A stretch of DNA of 30,260 nt from Saccoglossus kowalevskii. Taxonomy: Eukaryota; Hemichordata; Enteropneusta; Harrimaniidae. Below are positions 11,301 through 23,800 of this stretch, piece after piece. The notes under the pieces are model-generated. The model saw nothing but the letters and a program-made list of their open reading frames with translations. It ran no database searches and was not told the origin of the DNA. How positions within the stretch are numbered: position 1 is the first letter of the stretch; each line of letters starts with the position of its first letter. Position numbers and translations under genes: made by a program. The DNA is taken from assembly GCF_000003605.2 (NCBI RefSeq), contig NW_003135368.1, positions 133,201-163,460 of the forward strand, written 5' to 3'.

Positions 11301-11766
11301 TTGCTTATGTGTACTTATATTCGAGAAGCGCACCCCACTAATAGAGCAAATACGGTACATGAATGTTTCCTTTCTGTGAATTGTTGTTACGAAATGGAAA
11401 GAATACCGTTCCTATTACTTTACCTGATTCCGTCTTTTTTAACCACTGACATCGTTGTAATTTCGCAGCGAGTGGTTCTCTATTGATACCACGTAACAGT
11501 TCGACTAGATACGCCACGTTATGACAAGAGATTATACCCCGGTGTTCGAGTTCGTTGATAACATCTTGGAAAGTCTGCAATTCTTCTTTAATCCGATCAC
11601 CTATAATATTGGGAGTGACTAAAAACTTTACATCATCCAGCAAAGTTACACAGTTGTCGCATTTTAGCGCTTCGATTATTTCTGTCAATTCTCGGTGAAA
11701 CGCGACGGTTTTGAAATCTTCACTCGTCCGTAGCGATGTGGATTTCCGGGAAAGAAGTGTCCCCAT
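7286..11766 (-). CDS. DED - transmembrane - NB-ARC-like STAND protein (3 exons)
   Basis: Predicted join on the minus strand is 11766-11424, 10177-10016, 8364-7286: 1584 nt, 527 residues. Both introns are GT-AG, phase 1, and keep the frame. Residues 23-104 form a death effector domain that aligns along its length with caspase-8/FADD-type DEDs, including the helix-6 region LLRGINREPL. Residues about 130-154 hold one hydrophobic segment. Residues 173-527 are a STAND NTPase module: VPPKYKYY linker, P-loop-like GILGQGKK, FWLS strand, WLVIFTDVD, and an LTGCQPYAV motif in the GxP position, then a winged-helix-like region. DEDs recruit other DED proteins in apoptotic and innate immune signalling, and STAND modules act as nucleotide-controlled oligomerisation switches; membrane attachment is inferred. 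There is no TPR or WD40 sensor region: the frame stops inside a minisatellite, so the protein may be truncated or continue through an unseen exon. No specific orthologue is recognised. Confidence 0.75.
8557..8705 (-). mobile_element. Palindromic TA-flanked MITE, copy 1 (internally deleted)
   Basis: The left end is TATTGTGGAATACTTTATTT and the right end GAAAGTATTCCACAGCA: long terminal inverted repeats with ATTTTCGCT subterminal words. It is the same family as 16137, 25332 and 27991. At about 149 bp it lacks the central ATCAGTGAAAATAAATTCC part of the 204-bp copy at 27991, and it has the orientation of that copy. Confidence 0.8.
8982..9413 (+). mobile_element. Dispersed repeat, copy C, with tandem 155-bp modules
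   Basis: Two head-to-tail modules (8982-9137 and 9138-9292) share GGACTAGTTGTCGAAAATAA, ATTCACTTAAAAT, TTTGCATATTTTGAC and ACAGAGGACCACCCC. A single tail with TTTGAAGAAGAAGTCGT and GACGACGCTGG follows, ending AGCAGAGCTAATAAA. Read in reverse, the copies at 26684-27185 and 6113-6455 show the same order of words, so the three are one family. There is no coding capacity. Confidence 0.65.
10016..10177 (-). CDS. DED gene, exon 2 (hydrophobic segment)
   Basis: The acceptor is CCATTCATAG and the donor AAG|GTAAGC. The exon is 162 nt, phase 1 at both ends, so skipping it keeps frame. It codes residues 115-168: a basic stretch GKVRRVWQSK, then LCLILSTIVILLKLF (133-147) with flanking aromatic residues, then a Ser/Thr/Gln-rich linker. 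Basic residues before the segment suggest an N-terminal-cytoplasmic anchor by the positive-inside rule; this is inference. Assignment to this gene rests on phase match and splice sites, not on homology. Confidence 0.55.
10178..11423 (-). other. DED gene intron 1
   Basis: This 1246-bp intron has a strong extra acceptor on the minus strand before 10532 with 20 or more hydrophobic codons after it, but no donor in a usable phase. I see no transposon that I can place in a family. Confidence 0.5.
11424..11766 (-). CDS. DED gene, exon 1 (death effector domain)
   Basis: ATG at 11766-11764 is chosen because an in-frame upstream GTG adds only three residues. It encodes residues 1-114 plus one base. 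The DED core runs from FHRELTEIIEAL through VINELEHRGIISCHNVAYLV to LLRGINREPLAAKL. The usual RxDL motif reads R96-E-P98-L99, with Asp replaced by Pro. The donor is CAG|GTAAAG at 11423, phase 1. The hydrophobic and charged spacing fits DED better than CARD or death domain. Confidence 0.75.
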
Positions 11767-14750
11767 TTTCGTCACACAGTGGCGATTTTCGTTTACGCCT
11801 GCTCTAAACTAAATTGAGTAAAGTTCCAACCTACATAACGTGGTTACTATAACAGTGCATAACAGGACATATGTGGTATCGAGTGTACACGCACAACGCT
11901 GGGTTTTAGCCGAGATTAGGATAAAGACTGTTTTCGTTGTTGGGCTTCGTCGTCCATTTTCACAACTTTATTCTCAGGTCAGGTCAAAGGTCGACTATCT
12001 CATTCGATGTCAATTGCGTTCGGGAGAGATAAATGTAGATATAGATGAAAGTAGACATAAAATGTACAATTTGGACGGCAATTTACGAGTAACGAATCTA
12101 GTTAAAAATATTATCTATAATAATTGAATATATCTGTTCCAGTTTATCGTCAACGAAAGCAATTTAATACATCCTACTACCCTATGTTATAATTGACTCG
12201 TCCTCAAACTTATGCAAAGAGCAGGGAGTTTCACCTTCGGGTTTGCGCAATATTGGCGATGTGAGATTAGCGACAACTTGAATGAGCGCGCGTGTTGTTG
12301 TTTTTTGTGTGTGGGAGGGTAGACCAATATTAATGAAAACATTCTGTTTATCCAAAAATAAAAAAATAAAAAACACATTATATTTCTCTCCTTCGGATGA
12401 TTACCCGTTTCTATTTAGTTTGTGTTCAAGTTGGTATTCTCGCACATTTCGGAGTTCACATTTGAGCAAGAAATATTCTCCGTCCTTTTCCGTTTTTTTT
12501 TCTCCATAGTTTCTTTTTTTTCTTTACCACAGACTAAGCATTTGTTGTTACTCACCTATGTATCTGTCCCCGGATCTGTTCATTTTCATCTACAAATCAC
12601 GTATACTCAAATTTTCTTTGGGCATTAAAATGGTTACATTTGTTTTCCGGCTTTTTCATATAATTTTACTTCTGCCTACCCAGCATTTTTAAAATTCCAA
12701 GGTTGTGTTTTGCTGTCTATGTCTAAGGTTATTTATCATAATTATGTGAATCGGGTTTTTATTTCAAATTTTCCTATTAGTTTTTTTCCTTCTGTCGTTT
12801 TTTGTTAACATTGACAAACAGGGACAACCGGGATTAAAAATCGAGCAGTCATTCTGAATGTTGATATAGGTTGGAACAATTGGTTGTCTTTCCTCTCATC
12901 TACAAAATCCTAATAGGGAAACGAACGCAATAAAGATAATTATATCTATTATTACTACAATATAACAAAAGAACATGGTACAAATAAAACAAAAATTTAA
13001 AATCAAACAAATATACAAACAATACACGCCGTACATTATGTCAGATTTTAATTGCTGGATTCCATGCGCCAATCAAACGTCGGCGAATTTAACAGGATAC
13101 GGATCCGGCGCCAACTTCATGTTCGTTTCAAAAAGAATCATGGGAAGAGTTCAACAGGCTGACCTCTGTGCACATGTGAGCTTTGCATCATATTTTTTTC
13201 AGGCGTGTTTAAGTGTTCGGAATCGGTGCTGGATTTTCAATATTCCGACATAAATAGGTAAAGCAAGACATTTTACGAATACAACAATTATTGTCTGTGT
13301 AACATTGTTCGATGCAAAGTGACCCGAGCGGGGCCCGAGGCCACGTGTGTTGGTGTCGTGCCGTGTCGGATACTACGAGTATGTATTTCTAACTCTCCAG
13401 TCTGGCCAAATTATACGAGTGTCGATTATCCAATCTCTTGATTATCAAGAATATTATATTAGAATATTTTTATATTATTGAAATGTAATTTTCAGCTATT
13501 TTTAGCTTAACAACATATAATTGACCCAGAAGAAATCTTTAATGTGACCCCTGACCTTGGGCTTGTGGGAGAGTGTGGGTCTGAACACTGACTTATACAA
13601 TTGTGATATCTAAAACCATAAGTCCTCGCACCATCATGACATGATGCACTCTCTACACAGTTTGCGATCACATTATGGCTGTCATTTTTTTTTAATTTTG
13701 GCTGAATGATATAGGTAGCAGCAGGGAGAAAATGATTGAATTAAAAATTTATCGATAAGAGTTCATTAAGGCCCGTTTACCCATAATTCTAATCCTAAAC
13801 CTGCCTCTCCAGTGCCCCCCATTTCAATTGCATATACCCCTCTTCTTGTCATAGTTATTTGGAGAGGCACATTGAACTAACTACCTTTGGGGGGCTGTAG
13901 TGTTAGAGTTAGGGTTCAAGTTAAGAGAGGACTCTGGTTTTCCATAAAGCCACAAGGTTGCATCCCCTGTTTGAATTTATAGAATGACTATTTTACTTAT
14001 AGTCTGCACCCAAGCACCATCCCTCGGACGGTGACCTAAGCCAACATTTATGCATACATACCCAATACAAAGCAATGTATAACAAAATTTATTGTAGTGA
14101 AGACATTATATATCTTGGTGGATAACCAGCACATAACACCAGCTTTCGATCAGTATAATTCAAAAATGTTGTAACTTCTAGATTTGATTTTAGCCTAAGA
14201 TCCTCAAAATTAAAAAGACATTCAATTCAACTAATTACAACGTTAACTGCTACATTTGTACATATATATACATGTGAGAGTGTAGCTTGTACATGTACAA
14301 GATAAAGTCGCAAGTTCATTTGGCCAGTTTTGTGTTCATTCTCCATTTACCAGTAGTAACTTGTAGTAACTACTGGACACTGGACAAAAGCAATCATGTC
14401 ATCAACAAAAATGTCAAGTTTTCTAATGTCAATTAAGAAATGCTACTGTATTTGGTCTATTAGAACCTGTTCTCCAATAGAAGTGCATATAAACCCAAAG
14501 TCACATTTGTTATTCATTATTCATTGAATCTTTTAAATATTACTTATTTTGACCTTAGAAATACCTCTCTAATTAGCATAAGAATGCTTTTTGACCTTAG
14601 AAACACCTCTCTAATTTACATAAGATTGCTACCAATAGAATAAATACGGTATATATCATTTCATGGCAAGACAATACTTGTATTGTCACAGTTTAATATT
14701 GAATGTTTTTGTAAATTGTATTGAAGGACACAAGGCAAAAAAGTTCAATC
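11767..14750. other. Intergenic region between divergent DED gene and HEATR1
   Basis: It must hold the promoters of both genes. A locally GC-richer, CpG-containing patch lies at about 13060-13370. A tandem pair of 42-bp units (GACCTTAGAAAYACCTCTCT at 14551 and 14593) lies 120-200 bp before the HEATR1 ATG. Short frames at 11840-12127 and 12975-13253 have no recognisable similarity and are not called as genes. Confidence 0.5.
13321..13370 (+). promoter_or_regulatory. Candidate promoter element for HEATR1 with E-box
   Basis: CACGTG at 13342-13347 stands in a GC-rich stretch (GAGCGGGGCCCGAGGC just before it) inside otherwise AT-rich DNA, 1.4 kb upstream of the HEATR1 ATG. Ribosome-biogenesis genes in animals are often driven through CACGTG by MYC. 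That would need a non-coding first exon spliced near 14728 (ATTGAAG acceptor-like word). The link to HEATR1 is inference. Confidence 0.2.
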
Positions 14751-14895
14751 ATGACTTCATTGGCTTCTCAGCTGAAGAAACTTGCCTTACCCCAGACGCA
14801 GCAGAGTCAGTTGTCTAGAGACAGAGAAAAGGCATCTTTGTTGTTTGATCCTAAAGAAGCATCAAGTTTAGACAGAGAAACTTTTTATGCATTAG
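14751..14895 (+). CDS. HEATR1: HEATR1 exon 1
   Basis: Residues 1-48 plus one base. The start ATG at 14751 gives MTSLASQLKKLALPQ, the conserved start of the family. The donor TTAG|GTATGT is near-perfect, phase 1. Confidence 0.95.
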
Positions 14896-17800
14896 GTATG
14901 TACACTTCATTGTAAAACTGTTGAATTTTGGCTGATAGAAGTATTAGACAAAAACTTTTCATTCCAGGGAAAGTTTGAAAATATGGTGTTACTCAAAAAT
15001 TCAATACCACCGCAACAACAAGATATATGTTCGAAATTTAATATTTTTTAAATAAATGAAATACAAGTATTAAAAGTTGATTTGGTTTGACAAAACAGCC
15101 TGTGAAAAGGGCTGTATTCGTTGCACCAGATATTTTTTGACATTTATCGACATATACATCTCATGTAAAATATATTGTTTGTTTACATGTGCTGTGTGAC
15201 GACAACTGCCCTGTACCAAACATTTTTTACGCATATATGTATTTCTTGGGTCCATATTGAGCATGTGTGATGTTGTTTCGTGGTGCTTTCAATTATTCAA
15301 CAAGCAGAATTACCGGTAACTAAGATTTGTTTAATTTTCTCATCAGGGGTAAATGGTCTAGAAGAATTGATAGGAATTGATCCTTCATTCCAAGATTACG
15401 AAGTCACGTTATTCGACGAAGCATCAAAATCTCTGGAGAGATCCATCCAATCGGTTGAAATAAACCAAAAACTGAACAAAAAGATATCTGAATTCTTGTT
15501 GAGATTGTCACCGTATTTTCTGTTGAAGCCAGCACAGAAGACATTGGAGTGGTTGATACATAGATTTTATATACACCAGTATAATGTCGATGATTTGTTA
15601 ATGTGCGTCCTGCCGTATCATGAGACTATGATATTTGTACGAGTTATACAGCTATTAAAAGTAGCGGATCCCACACATAAATGGCATTGGCTTCATCCAA
15701 TACAGGTAACTGTTCAGATCCAATCAATTTTGATTAATGATGGATGCGCAAGTATGTGAAAAATTAAGTTGGTAGGGTGGGGTAGCGGGGTGTACTACTA
15801 AAAATATCTTGTACATGCTGTGTAAAAGGATCCATCCAAAAAATTAAGAAGAGTGAATGAAAAAAAAATGGGGTGCAAACATGTGTTAGTGACCTCCCCC
15901 ATAGTGTTGTTACATACTAATACTACCGATAGTACTTGATGGCCACTTTGAATTGAGAATAGCTAGAAAAGCACACAAAACGTTTGTTTTTTGTTTTTTT
16001 TCTTTTTTCTTTTGTTTTTTTTCAAAAAAATCCTCTATCTAGAAATGTGTTTGATATGGCAATATTGAAGAGCTTTTTTTGTGGATGATAGTTTTTAATC
16101 AGCATAACCATTTTATAATGTAGTTGTGTTGTATAGTACTGTAGAATACTTCATTTTAGCTGGAGTTTATTTTCACTGAATAGACTTTTTAGGTGTTTTG
16201 TATGGAATTTATTTTCACTGATTTTTGACTAGTTGAATGTAAATTGTAAGAAAAAAAGGTGTATTCGCTTGATTTTATTTTGACTGTATTATTCCTTCAG
16301 TGAAAAAGTACTGTAAAAGGGGTAATTATTCACTGTGTTTTAATTTGGCTTATTTCTCTGACTGGAAAAATGCGCTAAATTAAAACACAGTGCATATGTA
16401 AAATTTAGCATAGAACACATCTAAATGACGAAACCGTGAATTTAAAACCCACTGAATATGCCTGAAATATTAAATCAGTGAAAATTGGTCATTTTACAGT
16501 ATTCTACAGTAGTTTATAACAATGCTCTTAATTGTGTGATCATGGCCTGCAAGAGATGGAAATATTTACTCAATGATGAAAGATATTTACACCTTTGGTA
16601 TTTGTAAATATGGTATTAATTTACATTGCCACTGAAGTAGTCAAATTGAAGATTACGAAGTCTATTCTCTTGACCAGGGGTAAAAAATAATGGGAAGCCA
16701 GTGTCCTTAAAAATGAAATCAGTCTCATTTCAACAAGAGGCATATTTATCATGTAGTAAATGTATCTACTGTTGTTTTGTAGAAACCCGGGGTAGCCCTT
16801 GCAAGATCAACTTTACTAAATCACTGCTACAAAGATGCTGGATTTCTACATTTTATTTGTGAAATGGTTCCCAAGTCTATCAAGGTAAGATTTTAACATC
16901 CAACCAAAGATTGTCTGTTTGTTAAGCAGTGATAAAATGAGATAACAACCGACCAAAATGCATTTTGTCTGACGTTTATCACCAATAGATTTGATGTTTT
17001 TTTTGTCACAATGTGTTGGGGTATCAGTTTATACTTGGCTGGTACTGTCTTTATAGCGTATCATCCAAAAAGCCCAAACACACATTAACAACATGAATAC
17101 TAAAAATGCGTAGTTGGAACAACAGCCTCAATTTGTTTAAAGCAAAGCGCGTATTCAAAACTTTGCGTAAACAATGTTCTTTTTACGTTGTATGTACGGC
17201 GCTATTTGAACCCTATCAAACACGATGCGGTGTGACGACTATAACGCTTAAAAACAATCTGAGAAGGGGAGGAGGAGGGTGGTAACGCACAAGTTGTTCT
17301 CTAAATAATATTCATTTATCCTTGATGAAGGCACATGGTGTAACGTCGTCAAGTACAGCATCTCTACGAGTTCTATTTTCATTTTACACCTCCACCGTAA
17401 TTGGTATGATAGAATACTGCAATACAGTTACCGAGATATTGCTGTCGAACCTGATACCGTACATCCTAAAAGGATTGAAATCGACGTACTCTGACTACAA
17501 AGCGGCATCGTACATGATAATTTGTCAATTGGTGACAAAAACTACACTGAAAATGAACTTTCTTGATCCATTTATCAAGTCTGTATGCAAGGTGCGTTCT
17601 ATTTCTCTCCCTATACTATGAAAACTCAATTCAGAAAAGTTTTTGTGAAAAAAAAAATTCCCGTGGTGAAAGTTTTCTTAATTTTTTCTCTATGAAATTG
17701 TAAAAAATGGTTATGTCATGTTGTGACCGTTTAGCAAAAAAAACACTAATTGGCACAAGATGACAAAACCGGAACGTTCATTGAGCTAAAACAATTTTAT

Positions 17801-20800
17801 TATTTTGATATTTAATTAAATGCACTGGGTTTTAAACTTGCAGATTTTCCAGTGAAGCACTTAACATGGATTTAATTTTTATGAATTTTATTCAACAAAA
17901 AAATTAAAAACCAGTGAATAATTTGTGTTTACAACAGCAATGAATTGTCATGCCAGATTTAAGAGCACCAACATTTTTTTTTTTTCAACTTTCACAAAAT
18001 CATTATTTATTTCATATTTTTTCTAAAGTTTTGAGCAAGATCTGTAATTCTGTTCATCTAAACTAAAATTATCAAAGAAATTATCAAAAAATACCTAAAT
18101 TTCAAAAAAGTTTGCACAAAATTATTAGTGTAGACCAATTACTATTTGCTTTTTAAATATTACTTAAAGTTGTAATGAAAATAGCTGTATCGAGCCAGAC
18201 CAGATTCATTCATCCTTACATGTATATTTACTTGAATGTTGTTTTTAGCATACGAGTGGTGATCTAGCTGCCGAGGCTGTCATGTGTATTGTCGTAATCT
18301 GCCAAACACAGAAGATTGAAAAACTGCCAAAAAAGTAAGTTTTGTTGAATTCCATTGATTTGATTCATGGGCTGAAATTTTAAAAACGATCCTGTTTACC
18401 CACTATGAGAAACTGGTTGTGTACACAAAAGTATATTTGTTAAATTTAGCTTCTGTGTTCAACACCTTTGATTGCTGAAGCAAACTTCATAAAACAAAAT
18501 CTGAATGATTTTTTGTGTCCAATATAACATCAAAGTAATTTTGGGATCTGACTTTTTAAATAACTGCCCAAAAACCTTCCTGGAAAATGTATGTATCATG
18601 ATAACACAGCACTCTACTATGTAATGTTACATTTACTGTATTTTCATCATTATTCTAATGGACAGCCAGTTTTCATATTCGGTTGCCGCATGACAAAAGT
18701 GGTTGTCCATGGCAACAAGATAACTGCTAATTTTGATCCCTGGAATGACATTTTGACCTCAACCATATATACAAGAATTTGATATGTTGAAAAAAGCTGT
18801 TAACGATTAAGCTGCTCTCAATCTTGTAAGTTGCTTTGTATTCGCTTTGCGATATTGATGTATATAAATTACATCTCAGTACTATGACAAATGTATAGTT
18901 TTTATTGTCATGGTAATTATACCTCATCATGACAATGGTGCAGTTTTAATTATCATGACAATTGTGTAGTTTTTATTGTCATGGTAATTATGCATTGCCA
19001 TGACAATGGTGCTGTTTCTTCATCATGATTGTGCATTACCCGTATTTTGAAAGAACGCATGTGAAGGGTGTGGGAGTGGCATATAGGCATTATTAAAATA
19101 TTATCCTACTGTAAAACATGTTGGAATAGCTATATGCTGTTGTCTCACCACTTGAATAAACACAGCCTTTATTTTCGTATGAATATTTTTGTTTAATTTA
19201 TTTTAGGTAATTATTGTATATATTACATTTTATTGCTTTCAATTAATATTGCATTTATGTTTTTACACAGGGCTGTTAAAAGTTTATCAAAATTGGATGG
19301 CATAATACAGATATTAGAGCAGTTGTCGTTATCAACAAATATAAGACCATTCATGGAAGTATTTCTACAAAGAATTGTAACAAATACTTTTGCTGAAGGC
19401 GTTGCTATGGCAACAAGTAGTGAGGGTGAAAATGATTTTTCAGCTGGTCCTGTTTATAGTACTTTACTTGAGAATGTCATCCATGATGTTGCCATGACAA
19501 CAGAGACCGTTGATATATTAGCAAGGTGAGTTTAATATGTTGGTGAATCGTCAAACAAGATGCATTTCTATCCACCATTTTTTATGATGAATGCATGTTA
19601 TGGATTTGTAGGGTGTGGTAAATCAGAAAAACGTTCCGTTAATTTGAGTTATGCTTGTATCACCTCATGAATATTCATGTATTTTTTAAACGCTCGCACT
19701 CGTGAGATTGTTTGGTCACTCATGAATATTCATATTATTTGACCACTCATGAAATTCATGATACAAACAAACATTTGTAAACAAAAGCGACATTTATACA
19801 ACTGTTAGCAATTTTTTTAGCATTAACAAACATTGTCTGCAAATGTGACATGCCTGCACCTATCAAGTTGAAACTTCTCTCATACATGTATATCAGAGAT
19901 TATATCAGACATGTGCATTTGTTTTATGATCCAATTGAAGGTGCCAAAAATGCATTTATTAAATACAATTTCGGAACCCAATCGCAGACGTGTGTGGACA
20001 GATTCTGTTCAAACTTGGTACATACTTTCAACATAATCGGACCTTGATGGTCTTCATTATATTTTTTGGATTGGGGTCAGAATGGCCAACAAGTGGCCAT
20101 TTTGTTTTGATCCATATATTCAACATGCCTGGACCAATCAAGTACAAACTTACAAGTACATCAGATATCAGATTTGACAAATGCAAAATGGCTGACTGGC
20201 AGTTATTGTTTAAACGAATGCAGTTTCACACAGCCATATCCTTATCATACAAGTCTGCTCCAAGCATGTTTAATCTTCATACATTAGGTCATATATATAT
20301 TTTGAATTGATAATACAATTACTTTTCTATCTTTGCTAGAGCTAGAATTTTCTCCTGAACTTTTGTTCAGTTTTTACTATAAATACCACATAAGATGTAC
20401 ATGAATTATCATTATAATTGTGCAGGTTATTGATTCAGGAGTTCTTGGAGTTCTCACTTGATGAAGACAAACGATATTCAACAGAAAATGTACAGGTTAT
20501 AAAGGAAAAAATCCATCCGATTATACAAGCATTGGAACAAAAGTATGTGTGTTTAGCTAATGTTACCACGGTATTCACGTGGTGAATGTTTGACTTTCAT
20601 GTATATGTACCTGTATACGTTTCCTGGAACTCTTTTCAAATACAACATAGTGTGACGCAACTTTCATACTTTATTGAATTAAAATATTCTGTGAAAATAG
20701 TTAGCACTGGTATATGCTAAAAATTTATTTTTGACTCTCGTGTGCGAAGCACAAAAAGGAAGTCTTTGCAGTTAGTGTGTCTGTTCCACTGATATCTCAA

Positions 20801-23800
20801 AAACCATACATTGATTTTTAATTTTTAATGTGTCTTCAATACTCTCAGCACACGGGAGTTCTTTCTAAGCTTTCTTTGATATTGTATTGTATACAGGATC
20901 TTAAAATACTGTAAAGCGCTTAATTTTCACTAATATTTTTAGATTTCATGATTTTATTGTATTTGCAAAGACAAAATGTCTGACACTTGATGTAGTCGAG
21001 CCGAGAGAAATTTTGCTGCAGCAAAATTGTCACCGACTCGCAAAATTCATGAAAATTTAACTCATGAAATTAAATCAGTTTACAGTACGACTTGTTGCCA
21101 TGGTTACACATTTTGCAAATTTCATCAATCCATCAACAGTTCTGTGCAGTGGTGAAATATGTGGACGGGGGGGCACTGACCCATACTTTTTAATGGTCAT
21201 ACGGTAACCAGAAATATAACTTTTTGTAGGCCTTGTGTATAATGCTTTGTAGAATTCATATCAATGTCTTCTTGCATCTCTATAATAGGTACCCAGTTTC
21301 AGTTGATAAAGCTTTGGAAAATATGTTAAAAGAAATTGAGAGCCAAAAAGAAAAAGACATACTGCAGGAGTTCATATCCATGACAGTTTCAAGATCCAAA
21401 TATCAGGTATTCTGTGAACAGATTTCTTCTTATTTTTGTCAATTTTGGTTAATTATTGATTGTAAGTCATCAGTCAGAAAGGATTTTGTAGTATAACCCT
21501 TCACTTTTAGATTCTGTCTGATTGGTTATTGGGATTATGTATTTTTACCTCACTCATAATGATATTAAAGTGAATATGACCTCTGTGGCAAAAATGTACT
21601 ATGTGTCAGTACTAGCACTTGCAATTTGCACATACAAAAAAAAGTCAGAAGAGACAACAGTGACATTCAATGTCAGGAACTGTCGCCTGGCAAAAAAAAA
21701 AACATTTTAGAAAATAAAAAAATGATAATAAAGTGGAGAGGTGTCGGGTGTTACAATATCTGCAGTTTTCAAACTATCACTGGCCTCATTCGGCAAAATT
21801 ACTCTTAAAAATGTCTCGCATACCAGACTTTCCCTTGCCGAGTTTCTTTGATAAAATGGTTTTGTTTTTTGGCTAACCCACCTCTTCTTGGAGGGAAACA
21901 GACTTCAATGTCCAATTCAATTATATTGTATATGGACCTGGAAATGTTTGGTAGGCATTGAAACATAGCATGAACAAAATGTATTTTTTCTAATTCAGGT
22001 TGTTGATGAATCACAGACTTCACTCTTATTGAGTTTAAATCATCCTAGTGGCAGGATTAGACACTCTGCTGTCAAGTATCTGCTGACTAAGATACAGGTA
22101 TGTCATTTTAACCTATTAGTGTGAGCTGTTGTGATCTGAGCTTATGTACGTTGACTGTTTAGCCTAAAGTGTGCTGCCACATCTGTGAAAAAAACTAGAA
22201 CTGATTAAAATTAATGAAAAATATATATTTTGAAAAATATATAATATTGTAATTTTTTGTAACAAAAAATTAAAAAAGAATTTTTTATACAATACAAGGG
22301 TGATATATACGGTGGCAATTGGTTCAGTATTTAATAATGAAACTAAATTTTGTGAAGTTAAAGACAAAAAAATAAAAATTTTCAGTATGGTAATATTAAG
22401 CTTATGTACACAGCGGCAATTGATATACTCAACAGTGAAAATTAATTGTCAGGTTAAGGTAGAGATGCAGTTTACCTGACAGGTATTTTAATTAGTTAAT
22501 TAGGAAACCAAGATGACCTCCCTTGTCCACAAAACTATATATTTTTGTAAAGCTTATTGTATGAATTTTAAAGTTTTGTTAAGGTTTTATTTTTATGGAC
22601 ACTGTAGTTTGAAATATGCACAAAAATGTGCTTTTTTGGTCAAAAGTGATTATAAAAAAATTAGCTTCTAAACCATTCTTCTGTTTCCTGTCAAAATTGG
22701 TTTATGGGTACATCTGTTTACTATGAAGAAAGTGCCGTCTTGAAAACTGTCTACCAGTTGTCAATTTTGTAGGGCAGCAGATCAGATTTCACTACTTCAA
22801 GTTTATACATAAATTAACACCCAGGCTAGTTGTCTGTACGATTGCTGTAACACTATTCAACTAAAAACAATGCCCCGACGGCGTTTTGAAGATAAACACT
22901 TTGTCAATCATTTGTGAAAATTTCAAAACAAAAGGTCAAAGCGTCAAGGAGCTATTTTTTTTTTAAAGTTCTGGAATGTGCACTAAAAAACTGAGATAAT
23001 TGCTAATTTGCATAACAATTCACTCAGTAAGAAGTTTGCTAATGCTCATAATTAAAATGGCTGTTACAGTTTCAAATTTAAATGTATTATCGTTTTGTAA
23101 AAAGTTAAATACAGTGCATAATATGGAGATCCCGTCATTTCTTTTTTTTACCATGTTTTTTTTTTATTATTTATGTACAGCCTTGCTAAATCTTGCTAAG
23201 CATTCAAAAGAGATAATTTTGCACCTGTTATCTATATTTTGAAATCGTTTTTTGAGTATGTTCCACTATTCACAATTCTACAAAATTTCAACAGTAAATA
23301 TAGCCAAGACTTTTTGGATAATAAAAAGCAAAAACAAAAAAAATTCACTCCCAAGTGCCCACGAACCTGCATTCTACCTTTAATAACCAGAAAAAACAAA
23401 AACAAAAGGTTTTTAGTATGACACTGTGAGGGCGCTATTGCATCACATAGAGGCAACCAGTTTCTCATCAAGAATAATGTATGTCGACTTTGTATGATAT
23501 CCAACGATAAAAAATAAATGTGTAAGGTTAACCATAAAATGTGTTTCAATATGAAAGCACCACATCAGTGTATCTGTACAGGGGGAGGGGGAATTGATCA
23601 TATTCCTGTGTTTAAAAAATGTAATGTGCAATTTTATATTGCTATTGAGGTACGAGTTTCAGAATAAAATAAGTTTTTTGAAAATGATGTTTTTTAATTA
23701 TAATCAAACATTGTTTTTTTTACAGACTGGTGAATTGGATGAATTCTATCAAGAGTCTTTGCTTCAGAGGCTTTCCGATGATGACCCCACTGTAGTGAAA

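Noticed and set aside
11840-12127. 95-codon plus-strand frame upstream of the DED gene
   Set aside because: No recognisable similarity, no splice partner, and composition like the surrounding non-coding DNA.
12975-13253. 92-codon plus-strand frame
   Set aside because: It starts in a low-complexity AAAATAAAACAAAAA region, resembles no family I know, and has no supportable splice links.
14721-14750. HEATR1 start ten codons upstream (TTG)
   Set aside because: No ATG there; the ATG at 14751 gives the conserved family N-terminus.
19850-20310. Two overlapping frames in HEATR1 intron 6
   Set aside because: They lie in two diverged copies of a non-coding repeat and are not joined to HEATR1 in any phase.
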